From assembly GCF_900101025.1 (NCBI RefSeq), contig NZ_FMUH01000002.1:682001-746000 (forward strand): a stretch of 64,000 nucleotides of DNA, given 5' to 3'. How positions within the stretch are numbered: position 1 is the first letter of the stretch; each line of letters begins with the position of its first letter. The translations under genes and the position numbers were made by a program. Below the pieces are notes generated by a model. That model made no database searches. It saw only the letters and a program-made list of their open reading frames with translations, and was not told the origin of the DNA. Below, piece after piece: positions 61,340-64,000 of the stretch. This stretch comes from Klenkia marina. GTDB taxonomy: Bacteria; Actinomycetota; Actinomycetes; Mycobacteriales; Geodermatophilaceae.

Positions 61340-64000
<2,661 letters not shown>

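Overview
The window is chromosomal DNA from a very G+C-rich actinobacterium. Codons end almost always in G or C, and GTG starts are as common as ATG. Gene content and order recall the Mycobacterium tuberculosis Rv0489-Rv0562 stretch (gpm, senX3-regX3, ppx, proC, bldC-like HTH, bS22, galE2-like, acyltransferase, serB1-like, hemACDB, hemL, ccdA-resB-ccsB, menA/E/C/D/G). A Streptomyces-type rex gene sits in front of hemA and a BldN/RsbN-like sigma/anti-sigma pair is present. The mixture suggests a Geodermatophilaceae or allied genome (Blastococcus, Modestobacter, Geodermatophilus). That placement is inference from memory of gene order, not a database result.

Layout: 1-8.4 kb holds phosphate signalling and polyphosphate genes (3' end of gpmA, phoU, senX3-regX3, a GlxA/AraC regulator, a Cys-rich putative metal protein, ppx, a membrane protein, proC). 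8.6-16.7 kb holds the BldC-like regulator, ribosomal protein bS22, an SDR epimerase, an acyltransferase, a SerB-type HAD hydrolase, the DUF5667/ECF sigma pair, an acyl-CoA synthetase and a glutaredoxin-like protein. 16.9-29 kb is a chain of almost continuously overlapping genes: rex, hemA, hemC, hemD, hemB, a membrane protein, hemL, a histidine phosphatase, resA, ccdA, resB and ccsB. It couples a redox sensor to haem synthesis and cytochrome c maturation. 29-39 kb carries small genes, an Lrp regulator and the menaquinone genes (menA-menE leftward, menC-menD rightward, menF leftward, menG rightward) plus a geranylgeranyl/menaquinone reductase. 39.3-55.4 kb is a complete 14-gene nuoA-N operon. 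55.4-64 kb has a polyprenyl diphosphate synthase, a soluble sugar-dehydrogenase-like lipoprotein, a flavin/PNPOx-like protein with a divergent MocR regulator, a cytochrome P450, and korB-korA (korA runs off the right edge).

Functionally most of the window is one respiratory module: haem, cytochrome c assembly, menaquinone (ring and probably tail) and NADH dehydrogenase. Perfect and imperfect Rex-type operators lie upstream of nuoA (39230-39247) and rex-hemA (16709-16726), so NADH/NAD+ sensing by the locally encoded Rex could tie the haem-cytochrome and complex I blocks together.

The least expected signals are non-coding or very small. They include a structured ~65-bp repeat found twice behind stop codons with compensatory changes in its apical stem; a nested palindrome between menD and menF; divergent men promoters whose -10 boxes are palindromic or mirror-paired with no leader RNA; 19-bp tandem repeats before nuoA; a PHO-box-like spacing in front of senX3; and two tiny reading frames, both starting MTTT, that bridge hemC-hemD and nuoL-nuoM by 4-bp overlaps on both sides. 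No tRNA, rRNA, CRISPR array, transposase, integrase or prophage gene was seen.
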